DNA of 64,000 bases from Bacillus sp. SG-1 (GTDB lineage: Bacteria > Bacillota > Bacilli > Bacillales > Bacillaceae_B), in contig NZ_ABCF01000001.1 of assembly GCF_000181495.1 (NCBI RefSeq), positions 186,001 to 250,000 of the forward strand. The letters are read 5' to 3'. Positions within the stretch are counted from its first letter, which is position 1. Each line of letters starts with the position of its first letter. This document shows positions 26,650 to 35,939 of the stretch, piece after piece. Below the pieces are notes generated by a model, which was not told where the DNA came from, searched no databases, and worked only from the letters and a program-made list of their open reading frames with translations. A program made the translations under genes and the position numbers.

Positions 26650-27240
26650 GTTAATTGTTATTATAAAGACGAATTCCTCTGTAGTGGTACGATTCTCAGC
26701 TAATCGTACCAATATAAACACGAATTCCTGCTGTAGTGGTACGATTCTTAGCTGATCGTACCAATATAAACACGAATTCCTCCTGTATTGGTACGATTCT
26801 CAGCTAATCGTACCAATATAAATAAGAATTCCTCCTGTAGTGGTACGATTCCCAGCTAATCATACCAAAATAAACTCAGAATCCCTCTGTATTGGTACGA
26901 TTCTCAGCAAATCGTACCAATATAAACTGCGAATCTCTCTGTAGTGGTACAATTCTCAGCAAATCGTACCAATATAAACTCGAATTCCTCCTGTAGTGGT
27001 ATGATTCTCAGCTAAACGTGCCATTATAAACTCGGATTTCCTCCTGTAGTGTTACGATTCTCAGCTAATCGTCCCAATATAAACTCGAATTCCTCCTGTA
27101 GTGGTAAGATTCTCAGCTAAACGTGCCATTATAAACTCGGATTTCCTCCTGTAGTGTTACGATTCTCAGCTAATCGTCCCAATATAAACTCGAATTCCTC
27201 CTGTAGTGGTACGATTCCCAGCTAATCGTACTAATAATTA
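26650..27240. repeat. Tandem array C, eleven units of 52-53 bp
   Basis: GGTACGATT or a variant recurs at 26686, 26738, 26790, 26842, 26894, 26946, 26998, 27051, 27103, 27156 and 27208. Every unit carries a hairpin GGTACGATT-CTCAGCT-AATCGTACC. Units 7-8 and 9-10 form a nearly identical 105-bp higher-order duplication (26998-27102 and 27103-27207). It fills the gap between two co-directional genes; nothing else is visible there. Confidence 0.93.
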
Positions 27241-27362
27241 ACAAGCCTTGTTTTCAGGAAGTACAGCATTATAAAACTTTAAAAAAACTCTCTACAAAAG
27301 TGCGATAAAATAAGGATGATATCGTCTAATGAATAGATAACGTTTTTAAAAGGGAGAAAATC

Positions 27363-27854
27363 ATGTCTAACCAAGAGAAAATTTCAGAATGGTTTCATCA
27401 ATATAGTGATGATGTGTTTCACTTCTTGATTTACCGGACAGGGAAGAGTGATGTGGAAGACATGGTGCAGGAGGTATTTGTCAGGGCGATCAAGGGAGTC
27501 GATTCTTTCAAAGGAAATGCCAGCCCCAAAACATGGTTTTTCAGTATTGCCCGGAACCTGGCCATCGATGAAATGAAAAGCCAAAAGTGGAAGAGGATAA
27601 TATCTTTTCAAGCATTTCATGAACCTCAAAATGATGTGACACCGGAAACTTTGTATCAGGAAAGTGAAGAAACTCAAGCACTTTATAACGCCATTCAAGC
27701 GCTGAAAACCACTTACCGGGATGTCCTCATTTTAAGGGGAATCAAGGAGTTTACCGTAGATGAGACAGCAGAAGTGTTAAACTGGCCGCCGGGTAAAGTC
27801 AGGTCAACTTATCACAGGGCAAAAGCAGCCTTATCTAAACAACTGGGAGGGTAG
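27363..27854 (+). CDS. ECF RNA polymerase sigma factor (SigX-like)
   Basis: 163 aa with sigma region 2 (DVEDMVQEVFVRAIKGVDSFKG, ...PKTWFFSIARNLAIDEM) and region 4 (TVDETAEVLNWPPGKVRSTYHRAKAAL). A typical group-4 sigma factor that redirects RNA polymerase to envelope-stress genes. RBS AAAGGGAG. The next gene starts 3 bp after its stop and encodes a membrane protein, the standard sigma/anti-sigma layout. I see a CGTC element upstream but no matching -35, so autoregulation is not proven. Confidence 0.9.
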   Translation: MSNQEKISEWFHQYSDDVFHFLIYRTGKSDVEDMVQEVFVRAIKGVDSFKGNASPKTWFFSIARNLAIDEMKSQKWKRIISFQAFHEPQNDVTPETLYQESEETQALYNAIQALKTTYRDVLILRGIKEFTVDETAEVLNWPPGKVRSTYHRAKAALSKQLGG

Positions 27855-27857
27855 TCG

Positions 27858-28385
27858 ATGAACAATCAGAAAAATGATGATTTGGATGCGAAATTAAAAA
27901 GTATGCCGCTCCGCCAGATAAGTGAGAAGAATAAAGGTGAAATGCATCAAAACTTAATGGATCAGGTCATCCTGCATGAAAATATGACCATGAAACAGCG
28001 CCTTATACGACGGTTTTGGCTCTCCCTGGGAAGTCTGCTTGTTGTCTGTCTTATGTTGTTTATTCTCTATGTGTCTATGAACGGAGGGATAAAGGTTTTC
28101 GGTCAGTCAGGGTATAAGGACGTCATTCAGCATTATGATGGAGTGGAAAACTTGGAGGACTTTGAAGGTTTTCTAGAAGATATTGACAAGAGGAAAGCAA
28201 CTTCAATCAATGTTGTCCAGTATGGCATAGAAGGCCAGGAATTTGTAAATCAGCTTTTCTACAATGGAAAAGAAATAGAAGTTGAGAGTACAGTTGATGG
28301 AGAATTTATTGAATCATATGTATGTCAATCTATTGTAGAAGAGAAAGAACGTGATTACAAAAAAATCTTTCTGCTAAATGTGTAA
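27858..28385 (+). CDS. Membrane anti-sigma factor with DUF4362-like extracytoplasmic domain
   Basis: 175 aa: a cytoplasmic N-terminal region of about 50 residues, one membrane helix (WLSLGSLLVVCLMLFILYV) and an outer domain (DVIQHYDGVENLEDFEGFL...INVVQYGIEGQEFVNQLFYNGKEIEVES) resembling DUF4362 modules of SigX anti-sigma proteins. It should hold the upstream sigma factor at the membrane. The ORF ends at a stop just after an A-run (ACAAAAAAATC), and an open +1-type frame continues into the next ORF, so it may be truncated by a frameshift. Confidence 0.7.
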   Translation: MNNQKNDDLDAKLKSMPLRQISEKNKGEMHQNLMDQVILHENMTMKQRLIRRFWLSLGSLLVVCLMLFILYVSMNGGIKVFGQSGYKDVIQHYDGVENLEDFEGFLEDIDKRKATSINVVQYGIEGQEFVNQLFYNGKEIEVESTVDGEFIESYVCQSIVEEKERDYKKIFLLNV

Positions 28386-28402
28386 AAAAGGGATCGACCG
28401 GA

Positions 28403-28696
28403 TTGATTGACATAGACCTGCTATGGATTCCAGATATAGTTGAAAAAGCATTCTCCAAAGCAGAAATCCTCGGGAAAATGGAAAAAGGAGACAAAACTTT
28501 TATCGAGGTATACTTAAGAACTCCACCTGCATTTTTGTCTGCAGCTGTTGATAAAGAATATTCCATTCTGATGGAAAACAAGGATGCGTGGTCTCGCATA
28601 GAGGTCGGAACATTCTATCATATAAGGTTCGGTCTTCATAAAGATGGTGATTTAATCCTGCAAGAAAAGAATATCGCAGAAGAGCAAGATTGGTAA
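28403..28696 (+). CDS. Small protein with DUF3221-like C-terminus, perhaps the detached end of the anti-sigma gene
   Basis: 97 aa if read from TTG 28403; ribosome site weak (AAGGG). The frame is open upstream of 28403 back to the A-run in the previous gene, and reading through would join SAKCVKKGSTGLIDIDLLW to the anti-sigma protein. The end (EVGTFYHIRFGLHKDGDLILQE) resembles a DUF3221-type beta domain. Either a separate co-transcribed gene or the 3' half of a frameshifted one. Confidence 0.45.
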   Translation: MIDIDLLWIPDIVEKAFSKAEILGKMEKGDKTFIEVYLRTPPAFLSAAVDKEYSILMENKDAWSRIEVGTFYHIRFGLHKDGDLILQEKNIAEEQDW

Positions 28697-28807
28697 TAAG
28701 ATTTCAATTTGCAGAAAAAATTGATATATTTGGAACTTTTATATTTCCCTGCAGCTATTTCTTGTGTATAATCTAGCTTAGCGGAAAATTTAATACATAT
28801 TGTCGTA

Positions 28808-29010
28808 AACAGGTGATTTCAGTCGAATCTGAAGTCTTAAAAGGGAAGTTGGTGAAATTCCAACGCGGTCCCGCCACTGTAAATTGGGAGCAAGCTGTGA
28901 TTAACCACTGTACTAATGTATGGGAAGGAACAGCGAGCAATGACCATAAGCCAGGAGACCTGCCTGTTACTGCTGCACCACAAGCCTACGAGGATAGGGA
29001 GGTGTAAATC
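28808..29010 (+). ncRNA. Adenosylcobalamin riboswitch
   Basis: Contains the conserved AAGTTGGTGAAATTCC-type start, the B12-box-related CGGTCCCGCCACTGTAA and GCCAGGAGACCTGCC. These define the cobalamin riboswitch (Rfam Cobalamin family). A -10 TATAAT lies at 28767-28772 with a weak -35 (TTTCCC). It precedes the cobalamin uptake operon, and a terminator follows at 29054-29084, so high coenzyme B12 should stop transcription. Confidence 0.96.
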
Positions 29011-29053
29011 GCATGAAAATTGATTTATATCAAAAATATGCCTTTTACACGTT

Positions 29054-29084
29054 CATCTCTTTTCTCTGAAAGAGATGTTTTTTT
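29054..29084 (+). terminator. Riboswitch-controlled terminator
   Basis: Stem CATCTCTTT / AAAGAGATG followed by seven T. It lies between the aptamer and btuF. Confidence 0.88.
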
Positions 29085-29115
29085 ATTTCTATTTTAAAAA
29101 AGAGGAGAATGTCAA

Positions 29116-30108
29116 ATGAAAAAGATTCATATTTTATTACTCGCATTGCTGTTGTCTATAGGAATTATTGCAGGCTGCGGCAACAACGGAGCAACAAATG
29201 AAAATACTGCCAATGAAAGTCAACAGGGACAATCTGAGGAACAAGTCCAGGAACAAGAAGGGACATCGTTTCCTGTCACGATAACGGATGCTGCTGATAA
29301 CGAAGTGGTAATTGAAGAAGAGCCGGAAAAAATCGTCTCGCTAATTCCAAGCAACACAGAAATTGCCTTTGAATTAGGACTTGGAGAGAAAGTGGTAGGA
29401 GTCTCCGATTTTGATAACTATCCACCGGAAGCGGCTGAAAAAGAAAAGATCGGCGGCATGGAATTTAACGTTGAAAAAATCATTTCTCTGACGCCGGATT
29501 TAGTGCTTGCACACGGGTCTGTAATGGGCTCCGCTGAAGAGGGACTTCAGCAATTAAGAGATGCGGGTATTACTGTCTTGGTCGTTAACGATGCGACTAG
29601 TTTTGAAGAAGTGTATACGTCCATTGAAATGGTCGGTAAAGCGGCTGGTGCACATGAACAGGCGGCAGAGACGATACAGCAAATGAAGGATGATCTTCAA
29701 GCGGTGAAGGACAAAGCTGCTGAAGTATCAGAAGATGAAAGAAAGAGTGTGTTTGTTGAAGTATCTCCTTCTCCGGAAATTTATACTCCAGGAAGTAACA
29801 CATTCATGGATGAAATGCTGGACTTGATCAATGCTAAGAATGCAGCAGAAGAACAAGAAGGCTGGGTTCAAATGAATGAAGAGGCTATTCTCGCCTTGAA
29901 TCCGGATGTAATTATTACGACTTACGGTTACTACACGGAAAATCCAAAAGAATTAGTAATGAGCAGAGAAGGCTGGGGAGATGTTCCGGCCATAAAAAAT
30001 GAAAATGTGTATGATGTCCATTCCGACCTTGTGACAAGAACAGGTCCAAGATTGGTCCAAGGAGTAGAGGAACTTGCTAAAGCTGTCTATCCGGAATTAT
30101 TCCAATAA
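29116..30108 (+). CDS. btuF: Cobalamin ABC transporter substrate-binding lipoprotein BtuF
   Basis: 330 aa. Signal peptide with lipobox IAGC, then a Ser/Glu/Gln-rich linker and a periplasmic-binding fold of the BtuF/FhuD class (VSLIPSNTEIAFELGLGEKVVGVSDF). It captures corrinoids at the outer face of the membrane for BtuCD. First gene under the riboswitch; RBS AGAGGAG. The close B. subtilis relative is YvrC. Confidence 0.94.
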   Translation: MKKIHILLLALLLSIGIIAGCGNNGATNENTANESQQGQSEEQVQEQEGTSFPVTITDAADNEVVIEEEPEKIVSLIPSNTEIAFELGLGEKVVGVSDFDNYPPEAAEKEKIGGMEFNVEKIISLTPDLVLAHGSVMGSAEEGLQQLRDAGITVLVVNDATSFEEVYTSIEMVGKAAGAHEQAAETIQQMKDDLQAVKDKAAEVSEDERKSVFVEVSPSPEIYTPGSNTFMDEMLDLINAKNAAEEQEGWVQMNEEAILALNPDVIITTYGYYTENPKELVMSREGWGDVPAIKNENVYDVHSDLVTRTGPRLVQGVEELAKAVYPELFQ

Positions 30109-31123
30109 TAATCGAATACTTTCCTATGGATTCGCTTTTCTGTTTGTAATCTTATCTATTTTGGCCGGTATTTCCATTGGCACAATATCCGTTCCGGTAT
30201 CTGATATCCTCTCGATTCTGGGGGCAAAAATTTTCCGCTATCCCGTTCCGGAATCTGTCGATCAGATGTATATCAATATTGTGTACAGTATCCGCCTGCC
30301 GCGGGTCATACTAGCATTTCTAGTTGGAGCGTCTCTCGCAATAGCGGGAGCCGCTTTTCAAGGTTTATTGAGGAACCCGCTGGCAGACCCCTATACATTA
30401 GGAATTTCATCGGGTGCTTCCGTTGGGGCAGTCATGACCTTGTTTTTTCATATCAGCATCCCGATCCTGGGAAACTTTACTCTTCCGGTATTAAGCATCA
30501 TCACTGCGACAGTGACTATCTTTATTGTTTTGCTGTTTGCACAAAAAGTGGAACGATCCATGAAATTGGAAACGATCATTTTGACCGGTATCATATTCAG
30601 TTCATTCTTGGGTTCATTTATATCACTGATGATCGCCTTGACAGGTGACGAGCTTCGCCAGATCATCGGCTGGCTTCTTGGCAGCGTATCGATGCGCGGC
30701 TGGGACTATATCAAGATCATACTTCCTTTCTTTACCGTTGGAACCATTCTGCTGCTTATGAACACAAGGGAATTGAATGGAATGAGCTTTGGTGAAGAGC
30801 AGGCGCAGCATATTGGAATTAATGTTCAGGCAAGGAAGCTCGTGATTTTGCTGGCAGGTTCTATACTCACGGGTGCTGCCGTAGCCGTTTCAGGGACTAT
30901 CGGATTTGTCGGCCTTGTCATCCCTCACCTTATCCGCCTGATATCGGGGAACGATCACAGACATCTCCTGCCACTGTCAATTATGGCGGGCGGAGGATTT
31001 TTGGTCCTTGCTGATCTGATATCTCGAACAATTATTGCACCGACAGAATTGCCGATAGGAGTAATAACTGCGTTAATAGGTGCTCCTATTTTTGCCTATA
31101 TATTAATGAAGAAAAGAGGGTAG
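30074..31123 (+). CDS. btuC: Cobalamin ABC transporter permease BtuC
   Basis: 349 aa FecCD-family permease with about ten helices; motifs GAAFQGLLRNPLADPYTLGIS and VAVSGTIGFVGLVIPHLIR are diagnostic. Start is taken at TTG 30074, which overlaps btuF by 35 bp; no better start exists before the first helix. The overlap implies coupled translation. Confidence 0.93.
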   Translation: MLKLSIRNYSNNNRILSYGFAFLFVILSILAGISIGTISVPVSDILSILGAKIFRYPVPESVDQMYINIVYSIRLPRVILAFLVGASLAIAGAAFQGLLRNPLADPYTLGISSGASVGAVMTLFFHISIPILGNFTLPVLSIITATVTIFIVLLFAQKVERSMKLETIILTGIIFSSFLGSFISLMIALTGDELRQIIGWLLGSVSMRGWDYIKIILPFFTVGTILLLMNTRELNGMSFGEEQAQHIGINVQARKLVILLAGSILTGAAVAVSGTIGFVGLVIPHLIRLISGNDHRHLLPLSIMAGGGFLVLADLISRTIIAPTELPIGVITALIGAPIFAYILMKKRG

Positions 31124-31126
31124 CCC

Positions 31127-32596
31127 ATGATAAGAACAGAAAATCTCTCAGGCGGCTACGGTGATAAAAAAATTTTGCACGATGTCAATGTGGAAGTCAA
31201 AGGCGGGGAGTTCTTTGGAATTCTTGGACCGAATGGAAGCGGCAAAACAACGCTGTTGAAAATGATCAGTGGACTTCTTAAAGCTGAAACCGGGGACGTT
31301 TTCATTAATGGTAAGAATCTTACTGAATATACAATGAAAGAACTGGCCAGGCTCATGGCTGTTCTTCCTCAGCTGAATTCTCAGGCTTTCAATTATAAAG
31401 TAAAAGATACAGTGTCTCTTGGAAGGTATGCTCATCAAACCGGATTTTTTAAGAATTTAACAGAGAAAGATGAAGCAATTATCGTTTCTGTTATGGAGCA
31501 GACAGGAATCCACCACTATGCAGACAATTTTTTGAATGAGTTATCAGGTGGAGAGAGGCAAAGAGTGTTTCTGGCACAGGCACTTGCACAAGAACCGAAA
31601 GTCCTCTTGTTGGATGAGCCGACAAACCATCTGGACCTTTCCCATCAAAAGGATTTGCTGGACTATTTGAAGAAAACCACGAAAGAAACTGGACTGACGG
31701 TTATCTCGATATTTCATGATCTGAATCTCGCAGGACTTTATTGTGATCGGCTTTTATTAATGGAAGAAGGAAGCGTTTCCATTATAAACCATCCAGAGGA
31801 AGTTCTACGAGAAGACCGTATTTCTTCGGTATACAACACCAAGATTGAAAAGAACTCCCATCCGAAGGTCGCAAAGCCCCAAATGTATCTGATACCAGCC
31901 CGGGTCCAGGAAGAAACCGAATGGTGGGAAATGGACGAAAGGTATTTAACCTTGAGGGATGATATGATCACCCTTAACTTGCCAAAACCTGTTAAAACGA
32001 TGTCTTCGGGTGTTTGCGGGGCGGGCTTGAGATGGTCATCCACCATCGTGAATCGCCATGTTCCTGACACTTATGACTGTGACGATTACATCGAGGATAT
32101 GGAGAACTTCTTATTAAAAAAGGGATTTGACCCTTTCAAAACAGTCGGAATGATGACGGCAGTGAAGTTGGAGGATGTTTCTTATAGAAAGGCTGCTGAA
32201 GGTAATGTATCTGTTTTTGTGGTGGTCACAGCTGGGGTCGGGAATGCGGTTGACATTTCTCGAAACAGTATACAAGCTCCACTAAAGCCCGGCACGATCA
32301 ATACCTGGGTATTAGTAAATGGAGAGCTGTCTGATGAGGCGTTCATCCAGGCAATCGTGACGGCAACAGAGGCGAAAGTCAAGGCATTGCAGGATGAAAA
32401 GGTGAAAGATGAAAGTACCAATACCCTGGCTACTGGGACATCGACAGACAGCATCCTGATTGGAGCGACCCAACGCGGGGAGTTCCTGCCATTTTCAGGA
32501 CCGATTACGAAGGTGGGGAAGATGATCGGAACTGCTGTGTATGAAACGACGAGAGAAGCAATCGGTCAGTATAAAAGAAGAAAGGGACTCTTGTGA
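31127..32596 (+). CDS. Fusion of cobalamin ABC ATPase (BtuD) and adenosylcobinamide amidohydrolase (CbiZ)
   Basis: 489 aa. Residues 1 to about 250: ABC ATPase with Walker A GPNGSGKTT, signature LSGGERQR, Walker B LLLDEPTNHLD. Residues about 270-489: CbiZ domain (MSSGVCGAGLRWSSTIVNRHVP, VVVTAGVGNAVDIS), which removes the aminopropanol-linked lower ligand from corrinoids, giving cobyric acid. The fusion couples import to remodelling, as in B. subtilis YvrA. It starts 3 bp after btuC and overlaps cbiB by 4 bp. Confidence 0.93.
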   Translation: MIRTENLSGGYGDKKILHDVNVEVKGGEFFGILGPNGSGKTTLLKMISGLLKAETGDVFINGKNLTEYTMKELARLMAVLPQLNSQAFNYKVKDTVSLGRYAHQTGFFKNLTEKDEAIIVSVMEQTGIHHYADNFLNELSGGERQRVFLAQALAQEPKVLLLDEPTNHLDLSHQKDLLDYLKKTTKETGLTVISIFHDLNLAGLYCDRLLLMEEGSVSIINHPEEVLREDRISSVYNTKIEKNSHPKVAKPQMYLIPARVQEETEWWEMDERYLTLRDDMITLNLPKPVKTMSSGVCGAGLRWSSTIVNRHVPDTYDCDDYIEDMENFLLKKGFDPFKTVGMMTAVKLEDVSYRKAAEGNVSVFVVVTAGVGNAVDISRNSIQAPLKPGTINTWVLVNGELSDEAFIQAIVTATEAKVKALQDEKVKDESTNTLATGTSTDSILIGATQRGEFLPFSGPITKVGKMIGTAVYETTREAIGQYKRRKGLL

Positions 32597-33573
32597 TAGT
32601 TCACCTTGCTTCCATTACCCTGGCACTTCTTCTTGATCGAATCATTGGAGATCCCCCAAATCTTCCTCACCCGGTAAGGTGGATGGGCTCCAGCATCGCT
32701 TTCTTGGATAAAGCCTTAAATAAAGGTGAGTATAAAAAAATGAAAGGCCTTGTCATGCTGGGATTTCTGCTTTTCATGTTTTTTTCTATCACAACATTAC
32801 TTGTTTCTGTAAGTTACAAGCTGCATCCAGCTGCCGGAATTGTTTTCGAAGGTTTCTTGATCTCCACCGCCATAGCCTCTAAAAGCTTAAAGGAGGCAGC
32901 TAGGGCTGTCTTTCTTCCTCTTTCAGAGGGGGATTTAAAAGAGAGCAGAAAGAAGCTTTCCTATATTGTCGGACGGGATACACATTCCATAGAAGAAAGA
33001 GATGTAATAAGAGGAGCTGTCGAATCCGTCGCCGAAAACACCTCCGATGGAATTACAGCTCCTTTATTCTGGGCTTTAATTGGTGGGGCTCCTCTGGCAA
33101 TTGCCTACAGGTTGATTAATACTTGCGATTCGATAGTTGGGTACAAAAATGACACCTACCGCGAATTTGGCTGGGCTTCTGCTAGATTGGATGACCTTGT
33201 TAACTGGCTGCCAAGCAGGATAACGGCATTTATGATGATTGTGGTCCTGCCATCAAAGCACCATAAGAGAATGGAAGCCTGGAAGATAACGAGAGAAGAC
33301 AGCAGGAAGCATCCAAGTCCCAACAGCGGCTGGGGAGAAGCGGCCGCCGCCGCAATTCTTGGTATAACCCTTGGAGGGAGGAACTATTATCAGGGTATCC
33401 CTTCCGACAGAGCCATCATGGGTAGAGAAGTTGTCCCCTTGGATAAGGTGCATATTTTAGAGGTTTTAAGATTGATGGATAGAACGATCTTTGGTTTTTA
33501 TATTTTTCTGTTGATAGGGGGAATGCTCATTGAAGTTGCCTTCTCATGGCTCCAATCCACAGTTTTTATATAA
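32593..33573 (+). CDS. cbiB: Adenosylcobinamide-phosphate synthase CbiB
   Basis: 326-aa membrane enzyme (CbiB; called CobD in the aerobic pathway). Start LLLDRIIGDPPNLPHPVRWMG and VAENTSDGITAPLFW are family signatures. It attaches aminopropanol phosphate to adenosylcobyric acid, so it uses the product of CbiZ and of CobD below. GTG start in a GTGA overlap with the previous stop. Confidence 0.95.
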   Translation: MIVHLASITLALLLDRIIGDPPNLPHPVRWMGSSIAFLDKALNKGEYKKMKGLVMLGFLLFMFFSITTLLVSVSYKLHPAAGIVFEGFLISTAIASKSLKEAARAVFLPLSEGDLKESRKKLSYIVGRDTHSIEERDVIRGAVESVAENTSDGITAPLFWALIGGAPLAIAYRLINTCDSIVGYKNDTYREFGWASARLDDLVNWLPSRITAFMMIVVLPSKHHKRMEAWKITREDSRKHPSPNSGWGEAAAAAILGITLGGRNYYQGIPSDRAIMGREVVPLDKVHILEVLRLMDRTIFGFYIFLLIGGMLIEVAFSWLQSTVFI

Positions 33574-34594
33574 TTCTTTGAAAGTACCCATGCCGGAGAA
33601 GTTGATCGATTTCTCAGTTAACCTAAATCCATTGGGACCGCCAAAACCGCTGACTGATATATTATCCGGGGGTACAATAGGGTTCAGTGATTATCCTGAT
33701 CCCCAACATACTGAACTAAGAAGTCGTTTATCTAAGGCGGAAGGGATTGATCCAAGCGGAATTTTGGTTGGTAACGGTGCTGCCGAGATCATTCACATGA
33801 TTGGATGTCTGCTACGAGGGAAACATGTTGCAATCCTGCATCCCGCTTTTTCGGAGTATGAACAAGCCTGCCTTACTTTTTCATGTTCACTGATACATAT
33901 CATGCCATCGTCTCTGCCTGTATTTGAAGATTTTTCAAGGGCATTAGAGAAAGCGGATGCCCTATTCATTTGCAATCCAAATAATCCGACAGGGACAGTG
34001 ATGGATTCCGGCCTGCTTGAGAGGATTATCGCTTATGGGGAAGCGAACGGTTGTCTGGTAATCGTGGATGAAGCGTTTCATGATTTTCTGGCCGCAGGAG
34101 AGAGCTGTAAAGAGCTGCTGGGCAAACATAGCAACTTAATTATCCTGCGCTCAATGACCAAAATGTTTTCAATGGCAGGTATTAGGCTCGGCTATGCGTT
34201 GATGGCTGAAGGTCTAAGGTCAAGGCTTGTCAAATATCAACCCCCCTGGAGTGTTAACAGTATCGCTCTTGAAGCAGGGCGAGTATGCCTTGATCAGCGG
34301 GAATTTGTCTTGAAAACCAGGAAGTATGTGATAAAGGAAAGAGAAAAAATGTTCTCCTTCTTTAGAGATAACGATTTTTCTTTTACTGATTCCAGCACCA
34401 ACTTCTATCTATTTAAAGATAATCGATTGGGAAACCAATTAGATCTCATTACTTTCCTGCTTACTAATAGAATTGTACCAAGACATACATATAATTTCAG
34501 GGGTCTAGAAGGAAAGTGGATGCGAATGGCTGTAAAAGATGAAGAAGCGAACAAAGTTCTGATGGAGGTACTGAGGCAATGGCGGCAGAAGTGA
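33530..34594 (+). CDS. cobD: Threonine-phosphate decarboxylase CobD
   Basis: 354-aa PLP enzyme of aminotransferase fold class I: FICNPNNPTG, the catalytic lysine in RSMTKMFSMAGIRLGYA. It decarboxylates L-threonine O-3-phosphate to aminopropanol phosphate for CbiB. The N-terminal HGSNP corresponds to the family's HGGN motif, which supports TTG 33530 (GGGGGAA upstream) even though it overlaps cbiB by 44 bp. Confidence 0.92.
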   Translation: MKLPSHGSNPQFLYNSLKVPMPEKLIDFSVNLNPLGPPKPLTDILSGGTIGFSDYPDPQHTELRSRLSKAEGIDPSGILVGNGAAEIIHMIGCLLRGKHVAILHPAFSEYEQACLTFSCSLIHIMPSSLPVFEDFSRALEKADALFICNPNNPTGTVMDSGLLERIIAYGEANGCLVIVDEAFHDFLAAGESCKELLGKHSNLIILRSMTKMFSMAGIRLGYALMAEGLRSRLVKYQPPWSVNSIALEAGRVCLDQREFVLKTRKYVIKEREKMFSFFRDNDFSFTDSSTNFYLFKDNRLGNQLDLITFLLTNRIVPRHTYNFRGLEGKWMRMAVKDEEANKVLMEVLRQWRQK

Positions 34595-35139
34595 TTTTTG
34601 TTTGTGGCGGAGTGCGGAGCGGCAAAAGTTCCTTTGCCGAGTCCAAAGCGGCAGCCCTTTCTAAAATGAGGAGCGGAACTCTTCATTATATTGCCTGTGG
34701 AAAAGCAATAGATGAAGAAATGAAGCAGAGAATTGACCGGCATCAACAAGACAGAAAGAATTCTAATGCAGGTTGGACTACTTGGGAACAGGCTACAAGC
34801 CTGGGGGAAATTGCTGAAAACTTTAGTGACAAAGATATCATTTTGGTAGATTGTATAACAACATGGATGACGAATGAGATATACCTTGAAAATATTCCTG
34901 CTGAAGATGTAACCCCAAATGTGATGAGGGATATTAATAAGGTTGCTGCCAAAGCCGGGACCCTGTTTCTTGTGAGCAACGATGTATTTTGTGAACCGCT
35001 TTCTGAAAATGAATGGGTCAAACGCTTTACCTCTATTCTTGGAACACTTCACCAGGAGATTGTTTCAATGGCTGATACGGCCTATTCTGTCAAACATGGG
35101 GTAGCGATTGTGAAAAAAGAAAAGGGGAAGACATGTTAA
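34579..35139 (+). CDS. cobU: Adenosylcobinamide kinase / guanylyltransferase CobU
   Basis: 186 aa with P-loop GGVRSGKSSFAE at the N-terminus and DCITTWMTNEIY. Phosphorylates adenosylcobinamide and activates it with GTP to adenosylcobinamide-GDP for CobS. Overlaps cobD by 16 bp and cobS by 7 bp. Confidence 0.94.
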   Translation: MAAEVIFVCGGVRSGKSSFAESKAAALSKMRSGTLHYIACGKAIDEEMKQRIDRHQQDRKNSNAGWTTWEQATSLGEIAENFSDKDIILVDCITTWMTNEIYLENIPAEDVTPNVMRDINKVAAKAGTLFLVSNDVFCEPLSENEWVKRFTSILGTLHQEIVSMADTAYSVKHGVAIVKKEKGKTC

Positions 35140-35939
35140 TGAATTTAAAGGGTTACATTCTTGGTCTTCTCATTAACTTTCAATTCTTCTCAATAGTACC
35201 TATTCCACTCACCATAAATACCGACCGTACAATAATCCGGCGGGCGGTCATGACGTTTCCTATTTTTGGTTTGATTTTAGGAGCAGTAAACGGTGTGATT
35301 TTTTCTTTATTGAATGAATGCACATTGCTCTCGTCCTTGGCTTTGTCTTTTATCATTTGGGTGATACCGATAGTGTTAACAGGCGGAATTCATCTTGATG
35401 GGTGGATGGATACAAGTGATGCTTATTTTTCCTATCAGGATAAAGAAAAACGGCTTGAAATTATGAAAGACCCTAGAGCCGGGGCCTTTGCTGTTCTATC
35501 CCTCTTAATCCTGTTAGCTGCTCGGTTTCTTTTTATCTATGAAAGTATTTTACATAACATTTATGCGGCTGCATTCATAGTAGGATTGATTCCTTTTTTC
35601 AGTAGAACTTTGATGGGTATCCTGATGGTCCTAAGTGTGACTGCAAAGGAAGAGGGGATGGCATTTTATTTTAAAAAACATACAGAACCCCGGCTGCTTT
35701 TATTCTATCTGTTGCCAATGTCCATCGCGGCATGCGGAGTGCTTATGTTTTTACCGGATATATTGTTTCTTTATCTGATGTTTACTGTTCTGATTCTGTT
35801 AGCAGCTATTTGGATAAAGCAAAAGACAGTGCAACAATTTGGCGGCATGACTGGTGATACACTAGGGGCTTCGGTAGAAGGAATTGAGGTGATATTATGG
35901 ATGGCTGTGTGGCTGTTGGCTTATACCGGCATGCTGTAA
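35133..35939 (+). CDS. cobS: Adenosylcobinamide-GDP ribazoletransferase CobS
   Basis: 268-aa membrane enzyme with LTGGIHLDGWMDTSDAYFS and KDPRAGAFAV, the CobS signatures. Joins alpha-ribazole (or its phosphate) to adenosylcobinamide-GDP, completing the nucleotide loop. Overlaps cobC by 43 bp. Confidence 0.94.
   Translation: MLMNLKGYILGLLINFQFFSIVPIPLTINTDRTIIRRAVMTFPIFGLILGAVNGVIFSLLNECTLLSSLALSFIIWVIPIVLTGGIHLDGWMDTSDAYFSYQDKEKRLEIMKDPRAGAFAVLSLLILLAARFLFIYESILHNIYAAAFIVGLIPFFSRTLMGILMVLSVTAKEEGMAFYFKKHTEPRLLLFYLLPMSIAACGVLMFLPDILFLYLMFTVLILLAAIWIKQKTVQQFGGMTGDTLGASVEGIEVILWMAVWLLAYTGML

Noticed and set aside
26650-27240. CRISPR array
   Set aside because: The unit is conserved over its whole 52 bp; there are no unique spacers and no cas genes.
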